A DNA stretch of 64,000 nt from the NCBI RefSeq assembly GCF_900109755.1, contig NZ_FOAR01000021.1, positions 42,544 through 106,543 on the forward strand, read 5' to 3'. The DNA comes from Pseudomonas agarici (GTDB lineage: Bacteria; Pseudomonadota; Gammaproteobacteria; Pseudomonadales; Pseudomonadaceae). How positions within the stretch are numbered: the first letter of the stretch is position 1; every line of letters begins with the position of its first letter. The notes under the pieces were generated by a model. It worked only from the letters and a program-made list of their open reading frames with translations. It did no database searches and was not told the origin of the DNA. Made by a program: the position numbers and the translations under genes. Positions 49,340-58,434 of the stretch are shown piece after piece.

Positions 49340-51517
49340 TTACAGGCCGTTACGGGCCTTGAACTCGCGGCGGCGACGGTGCAGCACCGGCTCGGTGTAG
49401 CCGTTTGGCTGCGTGGTTCCTTCGAGCACCAGCTCGACCGCCGCCTGGAAGGCGATGTTGCTGTCGAAGTCCGGAGCCAGGGGGCGGTACAGGACGTCGC
49501 CAGCATTCTGCCGGTCAACCACCGGCGCCATGCGCTTGAAGCTTTCCAGCACTTGCTCCTTGGTAACAATGCCGTGGCGCAGCCAGTTGGCGATGTGCTG
49601 GCTGGAAATGCGCAGGGTCGCACGGTCTTCCATCAGCCCGATGTCGTTGATGTCCGGCACTTTCGAACAGCCGATGCCCTGGTCGATCCAGCGCACCACA
49701 TAGCCGAGGATACCCTGGGCGTTGTTGTCCAGTTCGTTGCGGATCTCTTCGCTCGACCAGTCGGTATGGCTCGCCAGCGGAATTGCCAGGATATCGTCCA
49801 CCGAAGCCTGCGCACGCTGGGCCAGTTCGGCCTGGCGGGCGAACACGTCGATCCGGTGGTAATGCAGTGCATGCAGCACGGCGGCGGTCGGCGACGGGAC
49901 CCAGGCGGTGTTGGCACCGGCCAGCGGGTGGGCGATTTTTTGTTCGAGCATCGCCGCCATCAGGTCGGGCATGGCCCACATACCCTTGCCGATCTGGGCG
50001 CGACCTTGCAGGCCGGTGCTCAGGCCGATATCGACGTTCCAGTTTTCATAGGCGCCGATCCATTTTTGCGCCTTCATGGCAGCCTTGCGCACCATCGCCC
50101 CGGCTTCCATGGAGGTATGGATCTCGTCGCCGGTACGGTCGAGGAAGCCGGTGTTGATAAACACCACACGCTCGCTGGCCGCCTTGATGCAGGCCTTCAG
50201 GTTGACGGTGGTGCGCCGTTCCTCGTCCATGATCCCGACTTTCAGCGTATTGCGCGGCAGGTTCAGCACCTCTTCGATGCGTGCGAAAAGCTCATTGGTG
50301 AACGCCGCTTCTTGCGGCCCGTGCATCTTCGGTTTGACGATGTAGACCGAGCCGGTGCGGCTGTTCTTGCGCAGGTTGTTGCCGTTGAGGCTATGCATCG
50401 CCGCGAGGCTGGTGAGCAGGCCGTCGAGGATGCCTTCGGGAACTTCGTTGCCATCTTGGTCGAGAATCGCATCGATGGTCATCAGGTGACCGACATTGCG
50501 CACGAACAACAGCGAGCGGCCAGGCAGGCTCAGTTCATTGCCGTCGAAGGCGGTGTAGCGACGGTCGGCGTTCATGGTGCGGGTGAAGGTGGTGCCACCC
50601 TTGGCGACTTCCTCCGCCAGGTCGCCTTTCATCAGGCCGAGCCAGTTACGATAGATCAGCACCTTGTCATCGGCGTCGACGGCGGCGACCGAGTCTTCGC
50701 AGTCCATAATAGTGGTCAGGGCTGCTTCCATCAGCAGGTCTTTCACGCCAGCGGGGTCGGTCCGGCCGACCGGGCTGTTGGCGTCGATCTGGATCTCGAC
50801 GTGCAGGCCGTTGTTCTTCAGCAGGATGGCGGTGGGGGCCACTGCATCGCCCTGGAAACCGACCAGTTGGGCATCGTCGCGCAGGCCACTGTTGCTGCCG
50901 CCCCTGAGGGCGACCACCAGCTTGCGCTCGACGATCTTGTAGCCGATGGCGTCGACATGGGAGCCGGTCGCCAGTGGCGCGGCTTCATCGAGAAAGGCAC
51001 GGGCGAAGGCGATCACCTTGTCGCCACGGACTTTGTTGTAGCCCTTGCTCTTTTCCGCGCCGCCGGCTTCGCTGATGACGTCGGTGCCGTACAGGGCGTC
51101 ATACAGCGAACCCCAGCGGGCGTTCGAGGCGTTAAGGGCGAAACGCGCGTTCATCACCGGGACCACCAGTTGCGGGCCGGCGGTGCGGGCGATCTCGTCG
51201 TCGACATGCTGGGTCGTGGCCTGGAAATCCTCTGCTTCTGGTAGCAAGTAGCCAATGTCTTGCAGGAAAGCTTTGTAAGCTACGGCATCGTGAGCCTGAC
51301 CGCTTCTGGACTGGTGCCAGGCATCGATGCGGGCCTGGAGATCATCGCGTTTGGCGAGTAGGGCTCGGTTCTTCGGCGCCAGGTCGTGAATGACCCTGTC
51401 GGCGCCGGCCCAGAACTGCTCGGCGGTCAGGCCGGTACCGGGAATGGCTTCGTTGTTCACGAAGTCGAACAGGACTCTGGCGACTCGAAGGCCACCGACT
51501 TGAACGTGTTCAGTCAT
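49340..51517 (-). CDS. glcB: Malate synthase G
   Basis: 725 residues, full length for the G form. Signature MDCEDSVAAVDADDK, catalytic regions GRSLLFVRNVGHLM, PKMHGPQEA and NTGFLDRTGDEIHTSMEAG (quoted here as NTGFLDRTGDEIH). It condenses glyoxylate and acetyl-CoA to malate. ATG 51517 has GAGG 7 bases upstream; a start 12 bases earlier lacks an RBS. Monocistronic, ending in a strong terminator. Confidence 0.95.
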   Translation of the reverse strand: MTEHVQVGGLRVARVLFDFVNNEAIPGTGLTAEQFWAGADRVIHDLAPKNRALLAKRDDLQARIDAWHQSRSGQAHDAVAYKAFLQDIGYLLPEAEDFQATTQHVDDEIARTAGPQLVVPVMNARFALNASNARWGSLYDALYGTDVISEAGGAEKSKGYNKVRGDKVIAFARAFLDEAAPLATGSHVDAIGYKIVERKLVVALRGGSNSGLRDDAQLVGFQGDAVAPTAILLKNNGLHVEIQIDANSPVGRTDPAGVKDLLMEAALTTIMDCEDSVAAVDADDKVLIYRNWLGLMKGDLAEEVAKGGTTFTRTMNADRRYTAFDGNELSLPGRSLLFVRNVGHLMTIDAILDQDGNEVPEGILDGLLTSLAAMHSLNGNNLRKNSRTGSVYIVKPKMHGPQEAAFTNELFARIEEVLNLPRNTLKVGIMDEERRTTVNLKACIKAASERVVFINTGFLDRTGDEIHTSMEAGAMVRKAAMKAQKWIGAYENWNVDIGLSTGLQGRAQIGKGMWAMPDLMAAMLEQKIAHPLAGANTAWVPSPTAAVLHALHYHRIDVFARQAELAQRAQASVDDILAIPLASHTDWSSEEIRNELDNNAQGILGYVVRWIDQGIGCSKVPDINDIGLMEDRATLRISSQHIANWLRHGIVTKEQVLESFKRMAPVVDRQNAGDVLYRPLAPDFDSNIAFQAAVELVLEGTTQPNGYTEPVLHRRRREFKARNGL

Positions 51518-52154
51518 TGCTTGCCTCACTCTGCTCAGCTATTGAGCTCTTGTGTTTTAACGCCTGGCGTGGTTTCACAGACACTCGGGCAGACATCCAT
51601 TCAACATTATGTAGTGCTCGCCGAGGCATACTACATGATGGTTCGCGGTTGTGAAAATCAGACTAAATGCGTCGTTTTGCGACCAATGGGTTCTATCCGG
51701 TCACGCAAAAGCCGGTGGCGTTTTTGAGAAAGGGAGGATGTCATACCGAGCCTAATCCTTGTCCCAGGCGGTTATAAACGAGGCGCCACCTAACAGCAAA
51801 GCAAGCGTAACGATTGATGCATCAAATGACTGCTACGGACCAATACCACCCTCAACAGCTGCAATAAGGCTTACGGTGATGTCGCCGAGGTAATCGGCAT
51901 TGTTGAGGCTCGATAGGGCTTGCTGCTTTTTTTCAGCTTCAAGGGCTAAACGCTATAAGAACCAAGGATCCTTAAAAATAGGGACGATCTGATATGCCTG
52001 TATGACTTCACAATAGTTTGCCCATGAAGTCAGCCACTCCCGCGCCGCTTTGGGGTTTCGTATCCGTACCTCAAGTGATTCCAAACCTGCAAAACCCCAC
52101 GGGTGGAGTGCCCCTTGCCTATACTGGGTCGACCCATGACCGGAGGGCTATCCC
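51518..52154. other. Long gene-poor gap between glcB and gcvR
   Basis: 637 bases. The part next to glcB (51518-51740) should hold its promoter; nothing distinctive was seen. The middle holds the decayed frame at 51752-52100. TATACT at 52120-52125 may be the -10 box for gcvR. Confidence 0.45.
51752..52100 (-). pseudogene. Decayed gene remnant with two in-frame TAG codons
   Basis: Reading the minus strand in one frame from about 52100 gives coherent protein-like text: FAGLESLEVRIRNPKAARE, WANYCEVIQAYQIVPIFKDPWFL, then TAG (51953-51955), LALEAEKKQQALSSLNNADYLGD, then TAG (51833-51835), SFDASIVTLALLLGGASF and ITAWDKD before the final TAG (51752-51754). Pieces are shortened here: IRNPKAAREW, YCEVIQAYQIVPIF, LALEAEKKQQALSSL. 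A soluble helical part precedes a hydrophobic C-terminus. No family recognised. It is best read as a broken gene. Confidence 0.5.
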
Positions 52155-52676
52155 GTGGATCACCTCGTACTGACTGTATTCGCACCCGACAAGGCCGGCC
52201 AGGTCGAACAGATTGCGCTGTGCATCGCCGAACACGGTGGCAACTGGCTGGAAAGCCGGATGTCGGGCCTGGCCGGGCAGTTTGTCGGTATTGTCCGGGT
52301 CGAGGCGCCAGCCCAGGCCCATGATGAACTGATCCTGGCGCTGCAATCACTTGCCAGCCAAGGTATTCATATCCAGGTTATTCCCGATGGCGGCGAAGCG
52401 CCCGGCCAGTGGAAAGCCATTGCGATGGAGCTGGTGGGCAATGATCGTCCGGGCATCGTGCGCGATATCACCCGCTTGTTGACTGAGCAGGGGGTCAACC
52501 TGGAGCAACTGGTGACCGACGTAAGCCCCGCGCCCATGAGTGGCGACCTGCTGTTCCATGCCGAGGCGATCCTGGCGGTGCCGTTTGAGCAGACGCTGGA
52601 AGCCTTGCAGTCGTGCCTGGAAACCCTGGCCGATGAGCTGATGGTGGAGTTGGTGCTGCGCGGCGAAGAAGACTGA
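52155..52676 (+). CDS. gcvR: Glycine cleavage system regulator GcvR-like (two ACT domains)
   Basis: 173 residues, GTG start with GGAGGG 9 bases upstream. Two ACT domains: about 3-80 (VFAPDKAGQVEQIALCIAEHGG in part KAGQVEQIALCIAEHGG) and 90-170 (GNDRPGIVRDITRLLTEQG). GcvR of E. coli restrains GcvA when glycine is absent. Similar ACT-only proteins in Pseudomonas may have other partners. Confidence 0.85.
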   Translation: MDHLVLTVFAPDKAGQVEQIALCIAEHGGNWLESRMSGLAGQFVGIVRVEAPAQAHDELILALQSLASQGIHIQVIPDGGEAPGQWKAIAMELVGNDRPGIVRDITRLLTEQGVNLEQLVTDVSPAPMSGDLLFHAEAILAVPFEQTLEALQSCLETLADELMVELVLRGEED

Positions 52677-52708
52677 GGCGGGTTATCCAGTGTTAACGGG
52701 GACGGGCC

Positions 52709-52829
52709 TGTGGATAACCTGGGGAGACACGGCGCCCGGCCAGGCGGGTCGTGGCTTGCGCAGATGTGAGCAAAAAACGAACAGTTTCAAGGGCTTGTGC
52801 ACAAACGGCGTGGACCGGCCTGTGGATAA
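52709..52829. other. Pair of DnaA-box 9-mers between gcvR and rarD
   Basis: TGTGGATAA occurs at 52709-52717 and 52821-52829 in the same orientation, with TTATCCAG at 52683 and TTGTGCACAA between. The 216-base gap separates convergent genes and holds no other feature. Confidence 0.5.
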
Positions 52830-52892
52830 GCTTGGGATGGAAGCCTGCAGCCATTGTCGGGTGTGGCTTGCAGGCTTTTGTACGTTTTCTGA

Positions 52893-53780
52893 TCAGCTAC
52901 GTTTGCGCAGGTTGAGCCAGATATCCACACTGTAAATCGCCAGGCCCGCCCAAATGAACATGAACGCGACCAAAGTGCCTGGCGATAGGTGCTCGTCGAA
53001 AAGCCAGACTGCCTCCAGCAGCACCAGGGTCGGTGCCAGGTACTGGAGGAAGCCGAGGGTGGTGTAGGGCAGATGGCGCGCAGCGGCGTTGAAGCTCACC
53101 AGCGGAACCAGGGTGATCGGGCCGACAGCCACCAGCCACCACGCTTGGGAGCTGCTCCAGAAGTCGGTTTGCGCGGTGTCGGCCATTGGATGGAGGAGCA
53201 GCCAGCCGAGGGCAATCGGCGCCAGCATCCAGGTTTCCACCACCAGGCTCGGTAACGCCTTGACCGGTGCCTGCTTGCGAATCAGGCCGTAGAAACCGAA
53301 GGTCAGCGCCAGCACCAGCGAGACCCACGGCAGGCTGCCGACCTGCCAGACTTGTTGTGCCACGCCCACGGCGGCCAGGCCGACCGCGATCCATTGCAGG
53401 CGGCGCAGGCGTTCACCCAACAGCAACAGGCCCAGCAACACGTTGATTAACGGGTTGATGTAGTAACCGAGGCTGGCTTCGAGCATCCGTCCGGTGTTCA
53501 CCGCCCAGACATAGGTCAACCAGTTGGCGGCGATCAGCGTGCCGCTCAGCGCCAGGATCGCCAGGCGACGCGGGTTTTCCCGCAGCTCGCGCCACCAGCC
53601 AGGGTGTTTCCAGACGGCCAGCAGCAAGGCGCCGAACAGCGCGGACCAGAGCACACGGTGGATGATGATTTCCACGGACGGCACGGTGGCGATGGCTTTG
53701 AAGTAGATCGGGAGCAGCCCCCAGATGATGTAGGCGGTGAGGCCCAGAATGTATCCGCGAGTCGGGTTGACGGCTTGCAT
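52893..53780 (-). CDS. rarD: EamA-family transporter RarD
   Basis: 295 residues with about ten transmembrane helices in two EamA repeats. RarD-specific starts and motifs: GYILGLTAYIIWGLLPIYFK, EIIIHRVLWSALFG, NWLTYVWAVNTGRMLEASLGYYINP (quoted as WAVNTGRMLEASLGYYINP). Linked to chloramphenicol sensitivity in some species; physiological substrate unknown. Convergent with gcvR. Confidence 0.9.
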   Translation of the reverse strand: MQAVNPTRGYILGLTAYIIWGLLPIYFKAIATVPSVEIIIHRVLWSALFGALLLAVWKHPGWWRELRENPRRLAILALSGTLIAANWLTYVWAVNTGRMLEASLGYYINPLINVLLGLLLLGERLRRLQWIAVGLAAVGVAQQVWQVGSLPWVSLVLALTFGFYGLIRKQAPVKALPSLVVETWMLAPIALGWLLLHPMADTAQTDFWSSSQAWWLVAVGPITLVPLVSFNAAARHLPYTTLGFLQYLAPTLVLLEAVWLFDEHLSPGTLVAFMFIWAGLAIYSVDIWLNLRKRS

Positions 53781-53905
53781 GCAGAGTCCTTTAGAGGCCG
53801 ACTAAAGAGCCAGTGTAAAGTAAGCGACCGGTCGTTCCCACGCCCCGCTGGACGCTGCCGTGACACCGCGCATCGACAGGGAGCATGGGGACGATCCGTG
53901 GGGCA

Positions 53906-54880
53906 TCAGAATAGTTTCAGCGGTTCTTCATTCAGCGCCGCGAGTTGTTCGCGCAAGGCCAGCACCTGGTCGCCCCAGTAACGCTCGCTGCCGAACCAGG
54001 GGAAGCTATGGGGAAACGCCGGATCGTCCCAGCGCCGTGCCAACCAGGCGCTGTAGTGCATCAGGCGCAAGGCGCGCAGGGGCTCGATCAGGGCCAGTTC
54101 GCGAGGATTGAAGTCGTGGAACTCGCTGTAGCCATCCATCAGTTCCGATAACTGGCCGAGGCATTCCTGGCGGTCGCCGGCCAGCATCATCCACAGATCC
54201 TGGACGGCTGGGCCCATGCGACAGTCATCGAGGTCGACAATATGGAACACCTCGTTGCGGCACATCATGTTGCCAGGGTGACAGTCGCCGTGCATGCGGA
54301 TGTTCTGGTGCGGGGTTTCCTTATAAACCTGTTCCACGCGCTTGAGCAGGTCGCGGGCCACCGACTCATAGGCTGGTAGCAGGCTGCGCGGGATGAAGTT
54401 GCCTTCAAGCAGGGTGGTCAGCGAGTCGTGGCCGAAATTCTTCACCCCGAGGACTTCGCGGTGCTCGAACGGGTGAGTGGCGCCGACGGCGTGCAGGCGC
54501 CCCAGCAGTTGGCCGAGGCGATAGAGTTGGTCGAGATTGCCCGGTTCCGGCGCCCGTCCGCCGCGTCGGGGAAACAGGGTGAAGCGAAAACCGGCGTGTT
54601 CGAACAGGCTCTCGCCGTTATGCAGCAAGGGCGCGACCACCGGGACTTCGCAGTCGGCCAGTTCGAAGGTGAAGCGGTGTTCCTCAAGGATGGCTTCGTT
54701 GGTCCAGCGCTGGGGCCGATAGAATTTGGCGATCAGGGGCTCGCCATCTTCGATGCCCACTTGGTAGACGCGGTTTTCGTAGCTGTTGAGCGCGAGCACG
54801 CGGGCGTCGCTGAGAAAGCCAATGCTTTCCACGGCGTCGAGCACCAGGTCGGGGGTAAGTGTTTCAAACGGGTGGGACAT
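53906..54880 (-). CDS. srkA: Stress response serine/threonine kinase SrkA (YihE)
   Basis: 324 residues, APH-like kinase fold. N-terminus HPFETLTPDLVLDAVESIG, nucleotide lysine in LIAKFYRPQRW, catalytic loop HGDCHPGNMM and metal Asp in IVDLDDCRMGP. SrkA in E. coli counters MazF-type stress death. ATG 54880 with AGGAG upstream; the longer frame is not supported. Confidence 0.9.
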   Translation of the reverse strand: MSHPFETLTPDLVLDAVESIGFLSDARVLALNSYENRVYQVGIEDGEPLIAKFYRPQRWTNEAILEEHRFTFELADCEVPVVAPLLHNGESLFEHAGFRFTLFPRRGGRAPEPGNLDQLYRLGQLLGRLHAVGATHPFEHREVLGVKNFGHDSLTTLLEGNFIPRSLLPAYESVARDLLKRVEQVYKETPHQNIRMHGDCHPGNMMCRNEVFHIVDLDDCRMGPAVQDLWMMLAGDRQECLGQLSELMDGYSEFHDFNPRELALIEPLRALRLMHYSAWLARRWDDPAFPHSFPWFGSERYWGDQVLALREQLAALNEEPLKLF

Positions 54881-54959
54881 ACTGGCTCCTGCGCGCAGCA
54901 GGCTGCCGCGTCCGGCCAAGCATGTTAGCGCACCGGGGCCAAGAAAGGTGATGGACTCA

Positions 54960-54981
54960 TGTGGCGAAGCCGCTCGCCACA
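54960..54981. repeat. REP-like palindrome between srkA and phoX
   Basis: TGTGGCG and CGCCACA around 8 bases, same family as 11785 and 40350. It lies 27 bases after the phoX stop on the minus strand. Confidence 0.5.
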
Positions 54982-55007
54982 AGGTCGCCATTTTTGGCTC
55001 TGGTCGA

Positions 55008-56912
55008 TCAGGCGCCGATGACTGCGCCGTCCTCTCGCCGGATGGCCATCACCGATGAGCGCGGCTTGCCGCCGGGCCGATGTTCGGGGAAGGTCGAGCC
55101 GCCGTTTTCACCCGGATGCTGGATGCCGACGAACAGGGTCTTCTGGTCCGGGGCAAAGCTGATGCCGGTGACCTCGCAACCCACTGGCCCGACCATGAAG
55201 CGACGAATCTCGCCGGTCGCTGGGTCGGCACAGAGCATCTGGTTGTTGCCCATGCCGGCGAAATCGGCGGCATTGCTGTAGTCGCCGTCCGTGAGGATCC
55301 ACAGCCGCCCGGCCTTGTCGAAGCCCAGGCCATCCGGGCTGTTGAACATGTTCTGCGGGGTGATGTTCGACGAGCCGCCCTTGGCGGTGCCGACATGCAC
55401 TTGCGGGTTGCCGGCGATTACGAACAGGTCCCAGTCGAAGTGCAGGGCGCCATGATCGTTACCCGCGGCCTGCCAGCGCAAAATCTGTCCGTAGGCGTTT
55501 TTTTCCCTGGGGTTGGGGCCGCCCACTGGCTGGCCGTCTTCGCCGCGCTTGACGTTGTTGGTCAGAGTGCAATAGACCCGGCCATCGATGGGACTGACAA
55601 CGATCCACTCCGGACGATCCATGCGCGTCGCCTTGACCGCGCTGGCGGCCAGTCGGGCGTGAATCAGCACTTCGGCCTGGCTGGCAAAACCGCTGCTGGC
55701 ATCGATGCCGTTGGTGCCGAAAGTCAATTCGACCCATTCGCCCGCGCCCTTGGGGTGGTCCGGGTTGCCGTCGCCATTGTCGAAACGGGCGACATACAAA
55801 GTGCCGTGATCCAGCAGTTCGCGGTTGGCCTTGGGGTTCTTGTGATTGATCTTGTCGTGGCTGATGAATTTGTAGATGAACTCGCCGCGCTCATCATCAC
55901 CCATGTAGACCACCGCACGGCCATCACGGGTTTCGGCCAGGGCGGCATTTTCGTGCTTGAAGCGGCCAAGGGCAGTGCGTTTGACCGGGGTGGACTGTGG
56001 GTCGAACGGATCGATTTCCACCACCCAACCATGACGGTTCAGTTCGTTGGGGTTCAGGGCCATGTCGAAGCGCGGGTCGTGCAGATGCCAGTTGATTTCC
56101 TTGCTGGTGGCCACGACGCCATAGCGCTTTTGCCCGGCATCGAATATCTGTTCGGCGTTGCTACTGCCGAAACAGTCGGTGAAGTTCTCTTCACAGGTCA
56201 GGTAGGTGCCCCATGGCGTCTGGCCGTTGGCACAGTTCTGGAAAGTACCGAGGACTTTGCGCCCCTGTTTGTCGGCCTGGGTCTGCAACCAGGGGTGACC
56301 CGCCGCCGGGCCGCCGAACTTGATGGGCGTGTTGCCGTGGATACGTCGGTTGTAGGGGGAGCCCTGAACGAACAGCCACTGCTCGCCCTGGCGTCGCACC
56401 TCGATCACCGAGACGCCTTCGCTGGCTTGGGCCTTGCGCACCTCTTCGAGGGATTTCGGCTGGCCGCCGTGGGGGTAGAGATAGCGGTAGTTGGTGTATT
56501 CGTTGTTGATCGCCATCAGCGCGCGGTTGTCGTCGCCGGGGAAGGGGAACAGGCTCATGCCGTCATTGTTGTCGCCGAACTGGGTTTCCTGGGCCGTGGC
56601 GCTGCCATTGCCGCTCGGGTCGAAGGCCGGGCCGTTTTTCTCCAGGGGCTGACCCCAACTGATTAACACCGAGGCGGTATAGCCGGGCGGCAGGGTCAGG
56701 CTGTCGCTGGTGGCGGCGGCAATCCCGGCGAAGCCCAGCAGACTGCCGGAGGCGGCGCTGACGCTGGCGGCCATCACGCTGCGGGTGAGCAGGTTGCCGC
56801 CGAGAAACATCGCCGCGCCGCACAGGGCACCGGCACTGATAAAGCCGCGACGGCTGAGGCCGACCATCTGTTCGAGATCGGTGAGTTGGTTTTCTTCTAG
56901 TTGTTTCATCAT
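55008..56912 (-). CDS. phoX: PhoX-family alkaline phosphatase (DUF839)
   Basis: 634 residues. A twin-arginine signal (LSRRGFISAGALCGAAMFLGG, with SRRGF at 20-24) sends the folded protein to the periplasm. The mature beta-propeller has PhoX motifs: NGQTPWGTYLTCEENF, NRHGWVVEIDPFDP, KFISHDKINHKNP and TDGDYSN. It would be a calcium/iron phosphatase active on phosphomonoesters. Start at the first ATG of ATGATG, RBS AGGGAG. No pho box was confirmed upstream. Confidence 0.9.
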   Translation of the reverse strand: MMKQLEENQLTDLEQMVGLSRRGFISAGALCGAAMFLGGNLLTRSVMAASVSAASGSLLGFAGIAAATSDSLTLPPGYTASVLISWGQPLEKNGPAFDPSGNGSATAQETQFGDNNDGMSLFPFPGDDNRALMAINNEYTNYRYLYPHGGQPKSLEEVRKAQASEGVSVIEVRRQGEQWLFVQGSPYNRRIHGNTPIKFGGPAAGHPWLQTQADKQGRKVLGTFQNCANGQTPWGTYLTCEENFTDCFGSSNAEQIFDAGQKRYGVVATSKEINWHLHDPRFDMALNPNELNRHGWVVEIDPFDPQSTPVKRTALGRFKHENAALAETRDGRAVVYMGDDERGEFIYKFISHDKINHKNPKANRELLDHGTLYVARFDNGDGNPDHPKGAGEWVELTFGTNGIDASSGFASQAEVLIHARLAASAVKATRMDRPEWIVVSPIDGRVYCTLTNNVKRGEDGQPVGGPNPREKNAYGQILRWQAAGNDHGALHFDWDLFVIAGNPQVHVGTAKGGSSNITPQNMFNSPDGLGFDKAGRLWILTDGDYSNAADFAGMGNNQMLCADPATGEIRRFMVGPVGCEVTGISFAPDQKTLFVGIQHPGENGGSTFPEHRPGGKPRSSVMAIRREDGAVIGA

Positions 56913-57603
56913 CAGGCTCCCTGCGGTTAAGCGACCACCTTAGTGAGGGTGGATGACGAATTTGTTGCAGAAGAAAGCCGCAAGTGTTGCCCGATCGATC
57001 ACCGGCAAACCGACATCGGCGCAATGTCTGCAGTTTTCTGCAAGAGGCGGCTGCCGACCATCGCCTCACAACGGCGTACCGAGCGGCCATCCCGATCTCA
57101 GTAGGCCCGCTTTGGTCCTCCTGGGTTTCCTCGACAAGACTGCCTGGGTAATTGTGTCAAGGTGTTGCCGAGACCTGCGGGGCGATCAATTTCAGCCCAC
57201 CGAATAAGATTTGATTGCCCGTACTGCAAAAAAAGGTAAATGAACGTGCGTGAGGCTAAAAGCCTGTTGCGTGATTGAAAACGCCCGACTCGATAATCAG
57301 GCTCCCGTCTTACAGGTTTTTCGGATTGGTCCTGTGTACTCCTACGTTCATCGTGCCTTGGCATTCCTGGGACTTTCCCAATCGGGTCGATGCATGGGTT
57401 TTTATGTCAGCCGTGCTGATGGGGGGCAGCTTGTTTATGCCGCACGGGTAATCGAACCCTGCTCGGCGATATGTTGCAGCAGCGCGATGCGCTACGGGCG
57501 ACGGACGATATGTTGGGTCAGCAAGACGGGCAGGAGCATACGGCGAACTTCGGGCGGCAAAGTAGTTGGCAAGGTGCCTCTCCAGGTCGATGGCGTCAAG
57601 TCG
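56913..57603. other. Long gap without a convincing gene
   Basis: 691 bases between phoX and comF. Both strands show open frames but none has family similarity, a good RBS or typical codon use. Composition drops in GC near 57180-57330. The phoX promoter should lie at the left end. A decayed gene is possible but I cannot identify one. Confidence 0.4.
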
Positions 57604-58341
57604 CTAGCGGTTGTGCGGGGCTGGGGTGCGCGCCAGGCAATAGACATCGACACGCCGGGCCCCAGCCTTGAGCAGCAGGCGGGCGAGGCTTTCGGCGGTA
57701 GCCCCGGTAGTCAGCACGTCATCGACCAAGGCCAAGTGCAGGCCGTCGACGCGTGCGCCGGGTGCCAGCGCAAAGGCGTTCAGCAGGTTGCGACGGCGCG
57801 CCCTGGCGTCCAGGTCCTGCTGCGCCACGGTGTCTTGGGTACGCAGCAAGCGGTGTTCATCCGTAGCGATTTTCAGGCTTCGACCCAGCCAGTTCATCAG
57901 CATGGCGGCCTGGTTGAAGCCGCGTTGACGCTGACGTTTTAGCGCCAGGGGCACCGGCAGCAGCAAGTCCGGGCGGGACAAGCCGTTGTTGAAACGCTCG
58001 CGCAGTGCCTCAGTTAATAGCTCGGCGAGCAAACGCCCCAGTGGCCATTGACTCTGGTGCTTGAAGCGGGTGATCAGGCTATCCAGCGGAAAGTGGTAGG
58101 ACCACGGGGCAATCACCTGTTCGAAGCTGGGCGGTCGCTTCAGGCAATGGCCGCAGGTCAAGCCGGCCATCGGCAAGGGCAAGGCGCAGGTCTGGCAGTA
58201 CGCCAGCAGCCAGGGCAGCTCGCTTTCACAGGGTGTGCAAAGTGGATAGGTGCTGTCGGCGGGCTCATCGCATAACAAACAGATTTGTTTGTTTTTTAAC
58301 CAGATGTAAACCTGCATTTTGTTCCGTGGTTGACAGTCCAT
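57604..58341 (-). CDS. comF: ComF family phosphoribosyltransferase-like protein
   Basis: 245 residues. An N-terminal zinc-finger-like region has CLLCDEPAD, PLCTPCES, CQTCALPL and CGHCLKRP. The C-terminal PRTase domain has the PRPP motif LALVDDVLTTGATAESL. ComF proteins take part in handling incoming DNA during natural transformation. ATG 58341 has AAGGA 8 bases upstream; a second ATG at 58317 has no RBS. Divergent from bioB. Confidence 0.9.
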   Translation of the reverse strand: MDCQPRNKMQVYIWLKNKQICLLCDEPADSTYPLCTPCESELPWLLAYCQTCALPLPMAGLTCGHCLKRPPSFEQVIAPWSYHFPLDSLITRFKHQSQWPLGRLLAELLTEALRERFNNGLSRPDLLLPVPLALKRQRQRGFNQAAMLMNWLGRSLKIATDEHRLLRTQDTVAQQDLDARARRRNLLNAFALAPGARVDGLHLALVDDVLTTGATAESLARLLLKAGARRVDVYCLARTPAPHNR

Positions 58342-58358
58342 GTCTGTTCCTTAAATAT
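58330..58358 (+). promoter_or_regulatory. Probable sigma70 promoter of the biotin operon
   Basis: TTGACA (58330-58335), spacer 17, AAATAT (58353-58358). It overlaps the comF start, and bioB begins 76 bases downstream. No known biotin operator was recognised. Confidence 0.45.
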
Positions 58359-58434
58359 GCCGAGTATCCGTGTCGCGGCGTTGAGTGTTGCTTACCTCGG
58401 CCGCTTGCCCAGCATAAAACAAGGAATCCCGCCG

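Noticed and set aside
53829..53900. CGTTCCCACG near rarD as another palindrome copy
   Set aside because: Only one arm (CGTTCCCACGC) is present; the second half is missing, so it is at most a degraded copy.
56953..57207. 84-codon plus-strand frame in the phoX-comF gap
   Set aside because: No RBS, no hydrophobic or domain pattern, and atypical amino-acid composition.
57389..57470. Plus-strand text GFYVSRADGGQLVYAARV looking like part of a DNA ligase OB-fold
   Set aside because: The match is short, the flanking sequence does not continue as ligase in any frame, and the opposite strand is equally open; not enough for a pseudogene call.
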